A stretch of 64,000 nt of DNA from Halorhabdus amylolytica (GTDB lineage: Archaea; Halobacteriota; Halobacteria; Halobacteriales; Haloarculaceae). Under the pieces are notes generated by a model. It worked only from the letters and a program-made list of their open reading frames with translations. It was not told the DNA's origin and searched no databases. Position 1 is the stretch's first letter. Every line of letters begins with the position of its first letter. The position numbers were made by a program, and so were the translations under genes. This document shows, piece by piece, positions 26,277 through 35,573 of the stretch. The DNA lies in NCBI RefSeq assembly GCF_004944975.1, contig NZ_SPQG01000003.1, positions 154,592 through 218,591 of the forward strand, in the 5' to 3' direction.

Positions 26277-27317
26277 TCACTCGGAGAGGCGCGCCATGGC
26301 ATCCCAGGCGGGATCGCTCCTCGGCGGCTCGACCTGCTCGCCGTCGAGGTGGACGGCTCCCTCGCCGTCGGTCGCTTCGACCGTCCCGATGATCCCAGCC
26401 GGCGTCCCGCTCGCTTCCATCGCCTCAACGATTGCCGTCGCTTCCTCCGGAGGTGCCGTCAGCAGGAGACTCCCCGCGCTGGAGACGGTCCAGGGATCGA
26501 CCCCGACGGCCCCACAGACAGCCCAGACGCCCGGCTGGATCGGCGCGGGGTCGCGCTCGACGACGAACCGGACGCCCGCCCCCGTCGCCATCTCGGCAAG
26601 TCCACCCACCACCCCGCCCTCGGTCGCGTCGTGCATCGCGTGTAAGGTTCCGGCCTCGTTGGCTCGTTTGGCGTCGGCGACGCCGAGAATATCCTCGACC
26701 CGTTCTTGTGCCGTCGCGACGGTCGTCGCCGACAGATCGAGCGCGTCCGGGAACAGCGTCGCGAACAGCCCGGTCGTCTCCGCGCCGGGGCCGGTCGTGA
26801 GGACGATAGCGTCGCCCGGCTGTGCGCCGTCCGGCCGGACGATATCCGCCGGGTCGCCGACGCCAAGAGCGGTCCCGCCACCGACCCACGAGTAATCAAT
26901 CCCCTCGTATCGTGCCGTGTGACCGGCGACGACGCTCACGCCCAGCGACTCGGCATGCGTGGCCATGCCGTTCCAGGCCAGGGCGAGTTCGTCGTCGGTC
27001 ATCTCCGTCGGCAACGAGAGACTGACAGTCACGTGCGTCGGGGCGATCCCCGAGACGGCCACGTCCGTCAGAACGATATCGAGCGCCATGCGCCCGGCCC
27101 GCTCGAAGCCCAGCGCCGGGAGGATCGAGATCGGATCGGTCGCCGTTACGATTGCGTGTTCGTCGACGGATAGCACACCGAAGTCGACGCCGTGTTGTGG
27201 CCCGAGCGCCACGTCCTCGCGTTCGGCGCCAAGCCTGGGTGCGATGACCTCCTCGAAAGTCGCGTCGTCGATCTTTCCGCGATCGGGCATTAGCTCCAGT
27301 AAGTCCGTCGCCGTCAT
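26277..27317 (-). CDS. AIR synthase-related protein (HypE/ThiL-like fold)
   Basis: 346 residues. The N-terminal half has the AIRS ATP-binding pattern (ITATDPISILPA and MALDIVLTDVAVSGIAPTHVTVSL near 60-95), the C-terminal half HDATEGGVVGGLAEMA near 225. This matches the PurM/ThiL/HypE/SelD superfamily. It lacks the C-terminal Cys of true HypE and no hydrogenase genes are near. It lies 58 bp downstream of a thiamine ABC transporter operon on the same strand, so a role in thiamine metabolism, possibly ThiL-like, is a fair inference, but sequence type is closer to HypE relatives. Confidence 0.75.
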   Translation of the reverse strand: MTATDLLELMPDRGKIDDATFEEVIAPRLGAEREDVALGPQHGVDFGVLSVDEHAIVTATDPISILPALGFERAGRMALDIVLTDVAVSGIAPTHVTVSLSLPTEMTDDELALAWNGMATHAESLGVSVVAGHTARYEGIDYSWVGGGTALGVGDPADIVRPDGAQPGDAIVLTTGPGAETTGLFATLFPDALDLSATTVATAQERVEDILGVADAKRANEAGTLHAMHDATEGGVVGGLAEMATGAGVRFVVERDPAPIQPGVWAVCGAVGVDPWTVSSAGSLLLTAPPEEATAIVEAMEASGTPAGIIGTVEATDGEGAVHLDGEQVEPPRSDPAWDAMARLSE

Positions 27318-27375
27318 ATCGTCGGCGCTTTCGACGGACTGCTGTGGGTCTCCACTTCCGACGTGTTCGGAAGTG

Positions 27376-28500
27376 TCACTCGGACCTAACGACAGTCACG
27401 TCCGTGGCGTCGAACCCGAGTGTGACGTTTTCGCCCTCGGGCGCACGCTGGGTCCTGGCCCGGATCGAACGGCCGTTCCACGCACAGTGGACGCGGTAGG
27501 CGTCCCCGAGAAACTCGACGTGTTCGACGGTCGCCGAAAGGGCGGTCTCGCCGGGCCCAAAGTGGACGTCCTCGGGACGAACACAGACAGTCAACTCGCC
27601 GCGCTCGGGCAGCGATTGTGGGAGTTCGATCGTTTCGTCATCGATCGAGACAATCGTGTCGTCGCCGATCGTCAGGGTTCGGCCGTCGCCGTCGACCCGC
27701 GCGTCGAAGACGTTGTTCTCGCCGACGAACTCCGCAACGAAACGCGTCGCGGGGTCACGATAGACGTCCTCTGGCGTTCCGATCTGTTCGATCCGGCCAT
27801 CGTTCATGACGGCGATCCGGTCGCTGATCGCCAGCGCCTCTGCCTGGTCGTGGGTGACGTAGATCGTCGTGATCCCCAGTTCGCGCTGGATCTCCCGGAC
27901 CTCGACCCGCAGCTGTTCGCGCAGTCGCGCATCCAGCGCCGAGAGCGGTTCGTCGAGCAAGAGGACGTCCGGGCCGGGCGCGAGTGCGCGGGCGAGCGCA
28001 GCGCGTTGTTGTTGTCCGCCGGACAGCGACTCCGGCCGTCGATCCGTCAGGTCGGCCATGTCGACGAGTTCGAGGAGGTCGGCGACGCGCTCGTCGGGGC
28101 CGACGTCGCCCGGCGGCGACCGGTACCGGAGGCCGTAGGCGACGTTCTCTTCGACGGTCATGTGCGGGAACAGCGCGTAGTTCTGGAAGACGATCCCCAC
28201 GTCGCGTTGCTCGGGCGGAAGGCCGGCGACGTCGCGGCCGCCGATCCGGACCGACCCACTCGTGGGCGTCTCGAACCCGGCGACGGTCCGGAGCGTCGTC
28301 GTCTTGCCACACCCGGAGGGGCCGACGAGCGTGAAGAACTCACCTTCGGCGACCGACAGCGTCACGTCCGACAACGCGGGGACGTCACCGAAGGTCACGG
28401 AGACGTCTTCGAGTCCCACGCCCCCCTCAGTCGACTCACCTCTTGTATCGCCCCCGATGCTCGACTCACCCATCGTATCGTCCCCCGCTGCTCGACTCAC
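27376..28500 (-). CDS. thiQ: ABC transporter ATPase of the thiamine importer (ThiQ-like, with TOBE domain)
   Basis: 374 residues. Walker A GPSGCGKTT near 60, Q-loop FQNYALF, signature LSGGQQQRAALARAL, Walker B VLLLDEPLSALDA and the H-switch VTHDQ are all present. A C-terminal TOBE-type domain extends it well beyond bacterial ThiQ, more like PotA. The GTG start overlaps the permease stop (GTGA). The first 27 residues come from a short tandem repeat and are probably not part of the fold; ATG 28473 is an alternative start. It powers thiamine uptake with the two genes upstream. Confidence 0.88.
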   Translation of the reverse strand: MSRAAGDDTMGESSIGGDTRGESTEGGVGLEDVSVTFGDVPALSDVTLSVAEGEFFTLVGPSGCGKTTTLRTVAGFETPTSGSVRIGGRDVAGLPPEQRDVGIVFQNYALFPHMTVEENVAYGLRYRSPPGDVGPDERVADLLELVDMADLTDRRPESLSGGQQQRAALARALAPGPDVLLLDEPLSALDARLREQLRVEVREIQRELGITTIYVTHDQAEALAISDRIAVMNDGRIEQIGTPEDVYRDPATRFVAEFVGENNVFDARVDGDGRTLTIGDDTIVSIDDETIELPQSLPERGELTVCVRPEDVHFGPGETALSATVEHVEFLGDAYRVHCAWNGRSIRARTQRAPEGENVTLGFDATDVTVVRSE

Positions 28501-28516
28501 CCATCGTATCGTCCCC
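28430..28516. repeat. short tandem repeat at the permease/ATPase gene junction
   Basis: A 28-bp unit that starts GCTCGACTCACCCATCG occurs at 28459-28486 and 28490-28517 (31 bp apart), with a more diverged copy near 28430-28457. The unit contains the overlapping stop and start signals of the operon, so the translation-coupling junction has been copied. The period of 31 changes frame, and the ATPase gains an extra N-terminal peptide. Confidence 0.75.
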
Positions 28517-30290
28517 CGACGCGATCGATGACCACGAAACTGGCGGCTGTCACCGCGAGCACAACGGACCCCATCGCTGTGGCGGGGCCAAGACTCGGCC
28601 CGATCGAGCGGTTACCGACGTAGCGTTCGAGCGCGACCGGCATCGTGTGACTCGCCCCGCCCTCCGCGAGCAGGACAGTCGAATCGAACTCGCCGATACT
28701 GATCGCGAAAGCGAAGGCCGCCCCGGCCACCAGCGGGGCGGCGATCAGCGGAACCGTTACCGTCAGCAGGGCTCGCAGCCGCGAGGCCCCCAGCGACCGC
28801 GCCGCGTCGACGACCCGGTCGTCGATGCCAGCCAGGGCGGGAGTTACGTTGCGCGTCACGAACGGGTAGGCTGCGACGGCGTGGGCGGCCACGACTGCGA
28901 GCCAGCCGGTCACGGTGAGCCGGTAGCCGAACACTTCGACGCCGAAGACGAGCGTCTCTAACAGTCCCAGGCCGACGACGATGCCACTGACGGCGAGCGG
29001 CGCGGACAGGAGTGCCTCCGCGAGGCGACTGCCCCGGCCCCCGCGGGTCGCGACCAGCGAGACGATCACGCCCATCGGGACGGCGACGGCCAGCGTTCCC
29101 AGGGCGAACAAAAGCGAGTTGCGGATCGCCGTGAGGGGTGCGATCGTCCCGACCGCGGTGGACGCCTGCCTGGCGAGCAGGAACTCGTAATACGCCATCG
29201 TCAAGGCCCCATCCGGCCCCGTGATGCTTTCGATCAGTAGACTGAGGACCGGCCCGAGGAAGACGACACCCGCGACCACCCCGTAGGCGAGCACTGCCAG
29301 GCGACGGGGATCGCTCACCGTCCGCCACCCGGCAAGTAGCGATCGTCGCGCCCGGGATAGTCTGCCGGAACGTGAGGCGATCTGCCCCGACTCGTACCGG
29401 AGATAGAGGTACATGAGGCCGAGCGAGAGTATCGATTCCAGCACGGCAAGCCCAGCGGCCGCTTCCAGTTCCAGTGACTGCACCTTCGCGTAGAGCCACA
29501 CCTCGACTGTCTGTAATTCCAGGCCGCCCAGCGCCAGCACGATCGGGAAGGACATGAACGAGAACACGAACGCCAATAGCGTCGCCGAGAGCAACGATGG
29601 CAGCAACTTGGGAACGACGACGTCACGGAACGCACGAACCGGCGTCGCACCCATTGCCCGGGCGGACTCGATTTCGCGGGCGTCGACCCCCTCCCAGGCA
29701 CCCGTCACGAAGCGGGTGACCAGCGGCGCGTTGTAGAACGCGTGGGCGATCACGATCGCCGGCAGCGTGTAGAGTACTTCGATCGGTCCCAGGCCGACGA
29801 CCGCAAGGAGATCGTTCAACAGTCCGGTTCGTCCGAACATCGCCTGAAAGCCGACCGCCACGAGAATCGACGGGAGCACGAACGGGACGATCGTCAGCGA
29901 CGTGAGCGTTCGTCGTCCCCAAAAATCGTAGCGAGCGAGGACGTATGCGCCGGGAAGGCCAAGCGCGACACTTGCAAGTGCTGACAGCGCCGCCTGGTAG
30001 GCCGTAAAGCCGAACAACCCGAACTCGAAAGCGCCGAGCGGTGCCCCGTCGGCCAGCCACGCGAGAACTCCCGCGGGTACACTCGCAGGATTGGTGAAGA
30101 CGTGGTGAGCGACGCCGACGTAGAACGGATCTGCGAGTACGTCCCCGATCGGTGCCAGCGGGGACCCGGCGGGATCGATCGCGGCCAGGAGCACGCGACC
30201 GACGGGGTAGTAAAAGACGACGACCAGTACCAGCAGTGTGGCCAGGAGCCCGACCGGGAAGACGATCCGATCCGACGACGGCCATCTCAT
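28497..30290 (-). CDS. thiP: ABC transporter permease of the thiamine importer (ThiP-like, two fused halves)
   Basis: 597 residues from ATG 30290, 12 or so membrane helices. It is a fused permease: each half carries a binding-protein-dependent EAA-type loop, EIESARAMGATPVRAFRDVVVPKL near residue 205 and VVDAARSLGASRLRALLTVTVPLI near 520. This layout is that of ThiP and the iron FbpB family. It starts two bases after the stop of the binding-protein gene and ends by overlapping the ATPase. The frame continues upstream to 30329, but that part overlaps the previous gene. Confidence 0.88.
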   Translation of the reverse strand: MRWPSSDRIVFPVGLLATLLVLVVVFYYPVGRVLLAAIDPAGSPLAPIGDVLADPFYVGVAHHVFTNPASVPAGVLAWLADGAPLGAFEFGLFGFTAYQAALSALASVALGLPGAYVLARYDFWGRRTLTSLTIVPFVLPSILVAVGFQAMFGRTGLLNDLLAVVGLGPIEVLYTLPAIVIAHAFYNAPLVTRFVTGAWEGVDAREIESARAMGATPVRAFRDVVVPKLLPSLLSATLLAFVFSFMSFPIVLALGGLELQTVEVWLYAKVQSLELEAAAGLAVLESILSLGLMYLYLRYESGQIASRSGRLSRARRSLLAGWRTVSDPRRLAVLAYGVVAGVVFLGPVLSLLIESITGPDGALTMAYYEFLLARQASTAVGTIAPLTAIRNSLLFALGTLAVAVPMGVIVSLVATRGGRGSRLAEALLSAPLAVSGIVVGLGLLETLVFGVEVFGYRLTVTGWLAVVAAHAVAAYPFVTRNVTPALAGIDDRVVDAARSLGASRLRALLTVTVPLIAAPLVAGAAFAFAISIGEFDSTVLLAEGGASHTMPVALERYVGNRSIGPSLGPATAMGSVVLAVTAASFVVIDRVGGRYDG

Positions 30291-30292
30291 CC

Positions 30293-31435
30293 TCACGCGC
30301 TGACTTCGCGGGCCCAGTCCTCTATCCATCCATCGACGTTGCCTGCCAGTTCGTCGTAGGTGAACGTGACGGGTTCGTCGGGCTCGTAGGCGTACTTCGA
30401 GAAGGCTTCGCCGGGATCGACGCCCGCGACCGCGGGGAACTGGACGTTCCGGACCGCGATCTCGGCCTGGGCCTCCGGCGAGAGCACGAAGTCCATGAAC
30501 TCCCGGCCCAGTTCCGGCGCGTCGGCGTCGGCGAACAGCCCCATCATCTCAGGGTTGGCGTAGCCCTGATCGTTGATGAAGCCGACCTGATGGCGCGACA
30601 TGTCGACACCCTCGCCGTGGTAGTAGACCTGATCGGTCGAGTAGGAGACGACCATCGGAGCCTCCTCGTTCTGGTAGGCCTGGTAGGCCGGTTCCCAGTC
30701 CGAGAGTATCTTCACGTCGTTGTCGAGCAGATCACGCCAGTACTCCAGGTAGCCGTCCGGCCCCTTCGCGGCGATTGTCCAGAGGAGAAACGCCCGGCCG
30801 GGATCGGACTGCTGGGCGTTCTGGGCGATCAGATCGCCACGGTACGGGTCGGTCGTGAGCGCGTCGAACGTCGCCGGGTTCTCGACCTCGTTCTCGTCAT
30901 AGACCAGGGCGATGTACCCGGTGTCGTAGGGAATCGTTCGTCCCTCCGGGTCCGTCTGAAGCCCGTCTTTGACGTTTCCGGCACGCTCCAGGTCGGGCAC
31001 CGCAAACAGCGACTCCTCAAGTTCCTGGTCAGCCCGCACGAGTTCGCTCGTGTTCAGCCCCACGTAAGCGTCGACGTCCAGCGGCGCTCCCTGCTGGCGA
31101 CGGAGGATATACTGGTTGAGTCCACTCTCCGGTGTGACGAACTCGACGGTTACACCGTCGTGGGCCGACTCGAAGGCGGACTTCAGCCAGTTCCCGGCGG
31201 TGTCTTCCCCGGTGAACGAGGAATACGTCGCCACCCGGAGCGTCCGCTCGGACGTACTCGTCCCGGTTGTCGTTCCCGTCCGGGTATCGGTGTTCGTCTC
31301 GGTTGTCGTGTCTGTTTCAGCCCCGGTCGGCGAGGACCCATCGTCTGTCTGTTCTGCGTCCGTACAGCCCGCAAGCGCCGTCGCACCGACGACGCTGACG
31401 CCGGCCGTGCGAAGGAACGTGCGTCGTTTCACCAC
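30293..31435 (-). CDS. thiB: thiamine ABC transporter substrate-binding lipoprotein (ThiB-like)
   Basis: 380 residues. A Tat-type signal (KRRTFLRTAG) ends in the lipobox ALAGC, followed by a Thr-rich linker, so it is exported folded and held on the membrane. The mature part follows the ThiB family: LRVATYSSF near 65, IPYDTGYIALVYDE, the aromatic DWEPAYQAY and VVSYSTDQVYYHGEG, which in ThiB shape the thiamine pocket. It leads the ThiBPQ operon. No TPP riboswitch is visible upstream (31436-31587). Confidence 0.87.
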   Translation of the reverse strand: MVKRRTFLRTAGVSVVGATALAGCTDAEQTDDGSSPTGAETDTTTETNTDTRTGTTTGTSTSERTLRVATYSSFTGEDTAGNWLKSAFESAHDGVTVEFVTPESGLNQYILRRQQGAPLDVDAYVGLNTSELVRADQELEESLFAVPDLERAGNVKDGLQTDPEGRTIPYDTGYIALVYDENEVENPATFDALTTDPYRGDLIAQNAQQSDPGRAFLLWTIAAKGPDGYLEYWRDLLDNDVKILSDWEPAYQAYQNEEAPMVVSYSTDQVYYHGEGVDMSRHQVGFINDQGYANPEMMGLFADADAPELGREFMDFVLSPEAQAEIAVRNVQFPAVAGVDPGEAFSKYAYEPDEPVTFTYDELAGNVDGWIEDWAREVSA

Positions 31436-31587
31436 CTGGTTGTTTGACTGGGTGGTGATGTTCCTTGTGGTTTCGGCCGCGGGTGCCGCTGTTCGACTGT
31501 CGAGACACCAGTGTTCGACCGAACAACTCGGGTTCGCCAGGCCGTGGAGAAGGTGCGTCTCCGATCACGACTGCTCGTCGCTTGTAG

Positions 31588-33237
31588 TCAGAGTCGTTTG
31601 CTCACGTACGGTCCGTCTTGACGATAGCCCAGTTGCTCGCGGTAATACTCTCGCGCGCCGATTCCGCTGAGGACGGCGATCTTCCCGTAGCCGGCGTCAG
31701 CGGCGAGTTCCTCGGCGCGTTCGATCAGTCGGCGACCGTAGCCCTGGTGTTGCCAGTCGTCGCCGTCCTCCCCGATCGGGATCTCGCTGCCGTAGACGTG
31801 CAATTCCCGCACGACTGCGGCGTCTTCGAGTTCGGAGCGGACAACTTCACCCGGGAAGCGCAGTCGCGAGAATCCGACCAGCAGGTCCCGATCGCGGTCC
31901 TCGAAGCTGATGAAGTGCTCAGTCCCGCCCGCGACCTCGTAGGTCTCGATGTCGAGAGTGACGTTCTCGGGTTCCTCGTCGCGATGGCCGACTTCCCGGC
32001 ATCGGATACAGGCACACGACTCACCGCGGGATTCCATGCGCTGTCGGGCGAGCTGGCGGAGATTGGATTTCTGGACGCCGGCCTCGATCAACGGGGCGGG
32101 GATGTCACGTTGGACGCGCTGGAGACGCGTGTAGCGCGGGATCTCGGGCTTGACGTCGGCGACGAGATCGGCGGCTTCCTCGCTCGTGAGTGGTTCGAAC
32201 TCTCCGCGGCGGTGCATGTCGTAGGTGACGGTCCCGCCGACGACGAGAGTGGGGTAGATCTTGAGGTAGTCCGGCCGCCACTCGGGGCGCTCGAACAGCC
32301 GACGGAAATCCTCCCGGACCATTTCCTCGGACATGCCTGGCTGGCCGGGCATCATGTGGAAGCCGACCTTGAAGCCCGCATCGCGCAGGCGACGGTTGGC
32401 CTCGATGCTGGCGTCGACGCCGTGCCCACGGTGCATCTCGCGGTTGATCGCCTCGAAGGTGGTCTGGACGCCGACCTCGACCTTCGTCCCGCCGAGCCGG
32501 AGCATCCGGTCGACCTGTTCCGGTCCGCACCAGTCGGGTTTGGTCTCGAAGGTGGTCGCGACGTTCCGGATCGATCCACTCTCGTTCTCGGCGATGACGT
32601 CCTCCAGGTAGCGAAAGTCGTACTCTTCTGGATCCTGTGCGAAACTCTCGGTCTCGGAAGGCTGGGGATCACAGTCCGGATCGTACTCGTTCATCGCCTG
32701 CAGTGCACGCTTGACGAACCACTCCTGGTAGTCGTGGCTGCGGGCGGTCATTGTCCCGCCCATCAGGATCAGTTCGACCTTCCCGATCGGGTGGCCGATC
32801 TGTCTGAGCTGATGAAGTCGGAGTGTTACCTGTCCGTAGGGGTCGTAGTCGTTCTGGACGCCCCTGGCGGCTGCGGGTTCCTGGCCGGTGTAGCTCTGTG
32901 AACTCTCGAACTCCGAGTCGGGGCCGCCGGGACAGTACAGACACTTCCCGTGGGGACAGTTCTCAGGCGAGGTCATGATCGCGACCGGTGAGACGCCCGA
33001 GGCCGTCCGCATCGGTTTCCGGCGGACGACGGCAGCCAACTCCTCACGGCGACCGTCGGGCGCACGGTCGAGCAGATCCGAATTCTTGGGCACCTTTCGT
33101 GCGCCGTACTCCGAACAGACATCCCGCTTTGCGGCCTCCAGACCGTCCCGGTCGAGGTTCCCCTCGAGGATACGCTCGATCAACTCAACGCATGCATCCT
33201 CGAAGGCGTCGGTCGCGTCCGTGGCGTCAGCACTCAT
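31588..33237 (-). CDS. elp3: tRNA uridine(34) acetyltransferase Elp3
   Basis: 549 residues. Archaeal Elp3 makes the 5-carboxymethyl group at wobble uridine in tRNA. The radical SAM cluster ligands are Cys94, Cys99 and Cys102 (CPHGKCLYC). A zinc-type Cys set follows at ESCACIRCREVGH near 405, and the C-terminal 140 residues form the GNAT acetyltransferase domain with the acetyl-CoA loop GYGRRLIERAEELA. The length is normal. It is separated from thiB by about 150 bp and from the next gene by about 90 bp. Confidence 0.95.
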   Translation of the reverse strand: MSADATDATDAFEDACVELIERILEGNLDRDGLEAAKRDVCSEYGARKVPKNSDLLDRAPDGRREELAAVVRRKPMRTASGVSPVAIMTSPENCPHGKCLYCPGGPDSEFESSQSYTGQEPAAARGVQNDYDPYGQVTLRLHQLRQIGHPIGKVELILMGGTMTARSHDYQEWFVKRALQAMNEYDPDCDPQPSETESFAQDPEEYDFRYLEDVIAENESGSIRNVATTFETKPDWCGPEQVDRMLRLGGTKVEVGVQTTFEAINREMHRGHGVDASIEANRRLRDAGFKVGFHMMPGQPGMSEEMVREDFRRLFERPEWRPDYLKIYPTLVVGGTVTYDMHRRGEFEPLTSEEAADLVADVKPEIPRYTRLQRVQRDIPAPLIEAGVQKSNLRQLARQRMESRGESCACIRCREVGHRDEEPENVTLDIETYEVAGGTEHFISFEDRDRDLLVGFSRLRFPGEVVRSELEDAAVVRELHVYGSEIPIGEDGDDWQHQGYGRRLIERAEELAADAGYGKIAVLSGIGAREYYREQLGYRQDGPYVSKRL

Positions 33238-33326
33238 CAGGTTGTCTCAAATCGCCGTCTCGGGCGAATAAGCGTGTCGTTCGTGGCAGCGTGTGTGAAT
33301 GCAACGACGGCTTCGCGGCAGGGGAC

Positions 33327-35501
33327 TTATAACGACGCGGCGAGCGCTTCGAGGACGGCCTCGCGGACCCCCTCGCGCTGGCCAGCGAGGAACTCGACGC
33401 GGTGGCTACGCGTGCTCAGCGCCTCGAGGTCCGCATTCTCGACGGCCTCGTTGGCCGAATCCGCGAGATCCCGAACGTCCACACGGTGCTTGCTCCGGAC
33501 GTGGAGTTCGTCGGAGTCGAGTCCGACGATCGCGTCCAGTTCCTCTCCCAGTTGACGATAGAGTTCGTCGAGCAACAGCGTCGCGGGTGGGAAGTCGTAG
33601 CCGTGGGTAAACTGTTCGAGGTCCAGCACGCCGATGGTCGTCCCGTCGACGGGACGACGCTCGAGGTTCGCCTCGGCAGTCTCGACGGCCACGTCGACGT
33701 TCTCGCGGAACTGCTCGCTGACGTGACTCGCGAGCCCGCGGATGTCCTCGTCGGTCACGTCCCGCTCGCCGAACAGCAGGTCCGCGACGAGTTCGCGCTT
33801 GTCCTCGTAAGACTGGTAGTACGCACCCAGCGCGATCGCTTCGCGGATCTCCCCGATCGTCGTGGCGTCGTATCCCGCGTCGGCGGCCGCTTCCGCGTAG
33901 GATTCCGGAACCTCGCCCCAATAGCTCACTGCGGGGAGGTGGACGAGGTCCTCGCGGACGTCCGAGACGTGGGCGGCGACTGTCGCGGCCATGACCGTCG
34001 CTGTCGGTCCGCGTGTCGTCCCGTCTGCGATGTCGATGGCCGTCGCGTCCGCGGTCGGTGCAAGTGCCGTCTCGACGACGTCGGCGACGGCTGGCTCGAC
34101 GACCGTGTCGATCACTATTCGCGGGGCGTCATAGACGTCAAGCAGTTCGAACCCGTCGGCGGATTCGGCAGTGCCACCGGCGGCAACGAACACGAGCAAT
34201 GGAAGCTTCTCGTCGTGGCGCTCGCGGTCGGATAGCATCCGCGTGACGTCGGTGGTCGCGTCATCGAGACCGTAGACATCGCCCTCGATCGGCCGGCGGT
34301 CAATGTAGTGATACTCGGCGTCGTCGCGGTCGTGGCGCTCGCGAACCAGTGGGAGGACGGCACGCTCGATCGCCGCACCGCCGACGTAGCCGTCGGCCGT
34401 GGCGCTATGGCGGACGATTACCGGTCGATCTTCGAGGATGGCCCGGCGGATCTCCTCGACGGCATCCGCAATCGTTTCGCCCTCGGCCGTGACTGCCTCG
34501 TCGTCGACCAGCGGTTCGATCTCCTCGGGGCGAGCCCGTTCCCGGATCGCCGTTTCGATCTCTTCGAGAACGCTTTCACGCTCGTCGTCTTCCAGTAACG
34601 TCAGCGCCTCGGTCTCGACCTGAAGGTCGCCGCGTCGTTCCCGGACCTCACCGTCAATCTCGACGACTGCGCCCTCGTCGACGCTCGGATAAGCGCGGAC
34701 GCCAGCCTCGACGAACGCGGCGCAGTCGACCGATCCGGTCCCGTCACGGAGTTCGAAGACAGTCGGGCCGCTGGTCTGGCGCGCGACGACGATCTCGCCA
34801 GTCACGCGAACGTTCTCGCCGATCCAGTCGTTGAGATCGCCGACGTCGACGGCAGGTGGTTCGGGCTCCCGTTCGGCTTCGGCCGAGTCAGTCGTAGCGA
34901 CGTCAGTTTCGTCGGTCTCCTCGGGCGCGATCTCGTCGGTATCCCCGACGGTACCGACAGTCGCGTCCGATTCCGATCGCGTGCGGACCGACCCGGTTGT
35001 CGGTCGATCGGACGTCTCGGCAGTCGCTTCCTCGGCTTCGGCAGCCCCGGACGCTTCGGCAGGTTGGTCGTCGGACGACGGCCGGTCGTCCGCAGTTTCG
35101 TCACCCTCGTCGGTCTCCTCGGGGAGCAACTCGTGGTCGGCGTCGGGATCGTCGATCAACACGCCGCGGAACTCCTCGTCGGCCTGGCGGATCGACCAGC
35201 TGAGATCGACGTTGCCGTTGTCCCGGACGTTCGTGACGCGCACGTATACTGTATCGCCCGGTTGCCAGTCGAGGCTCTCGAGGCGGCTGTCCAGTTCGCT
35301 CTGGTGGAGCAATCCCGTCACCTCTTTGCCGATGTCGACGAACACGCCGAACTCCGCGAACCCGTCTACCGAACCGCGATAGTACCGCCCCGGCGTGAGT
35401 TGCTCGGGGGAGTCACCGCGGAACTCGAAGACGGCGTCCTCTTCGTGGACGTCACAGATGTGCCCGTCGACAGACGTACCGCAAATGATACACGAACCCA
35501 T
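33327..35501 (-). CDS. DHH/RecJ-like protein with zinc ribbon, S1 and OB-fold domains
   Basis: 724 residues from ATG 35501. An N-terminal zinc ribbon (CIICG, then HICDVH) leads to an S1-type RNA-binding domain at about 38-105 (FAEFGVFVDIGKEVTGLLH), a long acidic linker, a second OB fold near 230 (VRVTGEIVVARQTSGPTVFELRDGTG), and a DHH-like phosphoesterase domain from about 340. The expected DHH centre reads VRHSATADGYVGG, so the usual D-H-H residues are partly replaced. Haloarchaea keep several RecJ-like paralogues, some probably inactive. A DNA or RNA repair/processing role is likely but the nuclease activity is doubtful. Confidence 0.82.
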   Translation of the reverse strand: MGSCIICGTSVDGHICDVHEEDAVFEFRGDSPEQLTPGRYYRGSVDGFAEFGVFVDIGKEVTGLLHQSELDSRLESLDWQPGDTVYVRVTNVRDNGNVDLSWSIRQADEEFRGVLIDDPDADHELLPEETDEGDETADDRPSSDDQPAEASGAAEAEEATAETSDRPTTGSVRTRSESDATVGTVGDTDEIAPEETDETDVATTDSAEAEREPEPPAVDVGDLNDWIGENVRVTGEIVVARQTSGPTVFELRDGTGSVDCAAFVEAGVRAYPSVDEGAVVEIDGEVRERRGDLQVETEALTLLEDDERESVLEEIETAIRERARPEEIEPLVDDEAVTAEGETIADAVEEIRRAILEDRPVIVRHSATADGYVGGAAIERAVLPLVRERHDRDDAEYHYIDRRPIEGDVYGLDDATTDVTRMLSDRERHDEKLPLLVFVAAGGTAESADGFELLDVYDAPRIVIDTVVEPAVADVVETALAPTADATAIDIADGTTRGPTATVMAATVAAHVSDVREDLVHLPAVSYWGEVPESYAEAAADAGYDATTIGEIREAIALGAYYQSYEDKRELVADLLFGERDVTDEDIRGLASHVSEQFRENVDVAVETAEANLERRPVDGTTIGVLDLEQFTHGYDFPPATLLLDELYRQLGEELDAIVGLDSDELHVRSKHRVDVRDLADSANEAVENADLEALSTRSHRVEFLAGQREGVREAVLEALAASL

Positions 35502-35573
35502 TGGGTGAAGCAAGCGGGTCCCGCCTAAAACGGTTGTCGAATCATTGCTGTGGAGCGACCCCCCGCCGATCGC

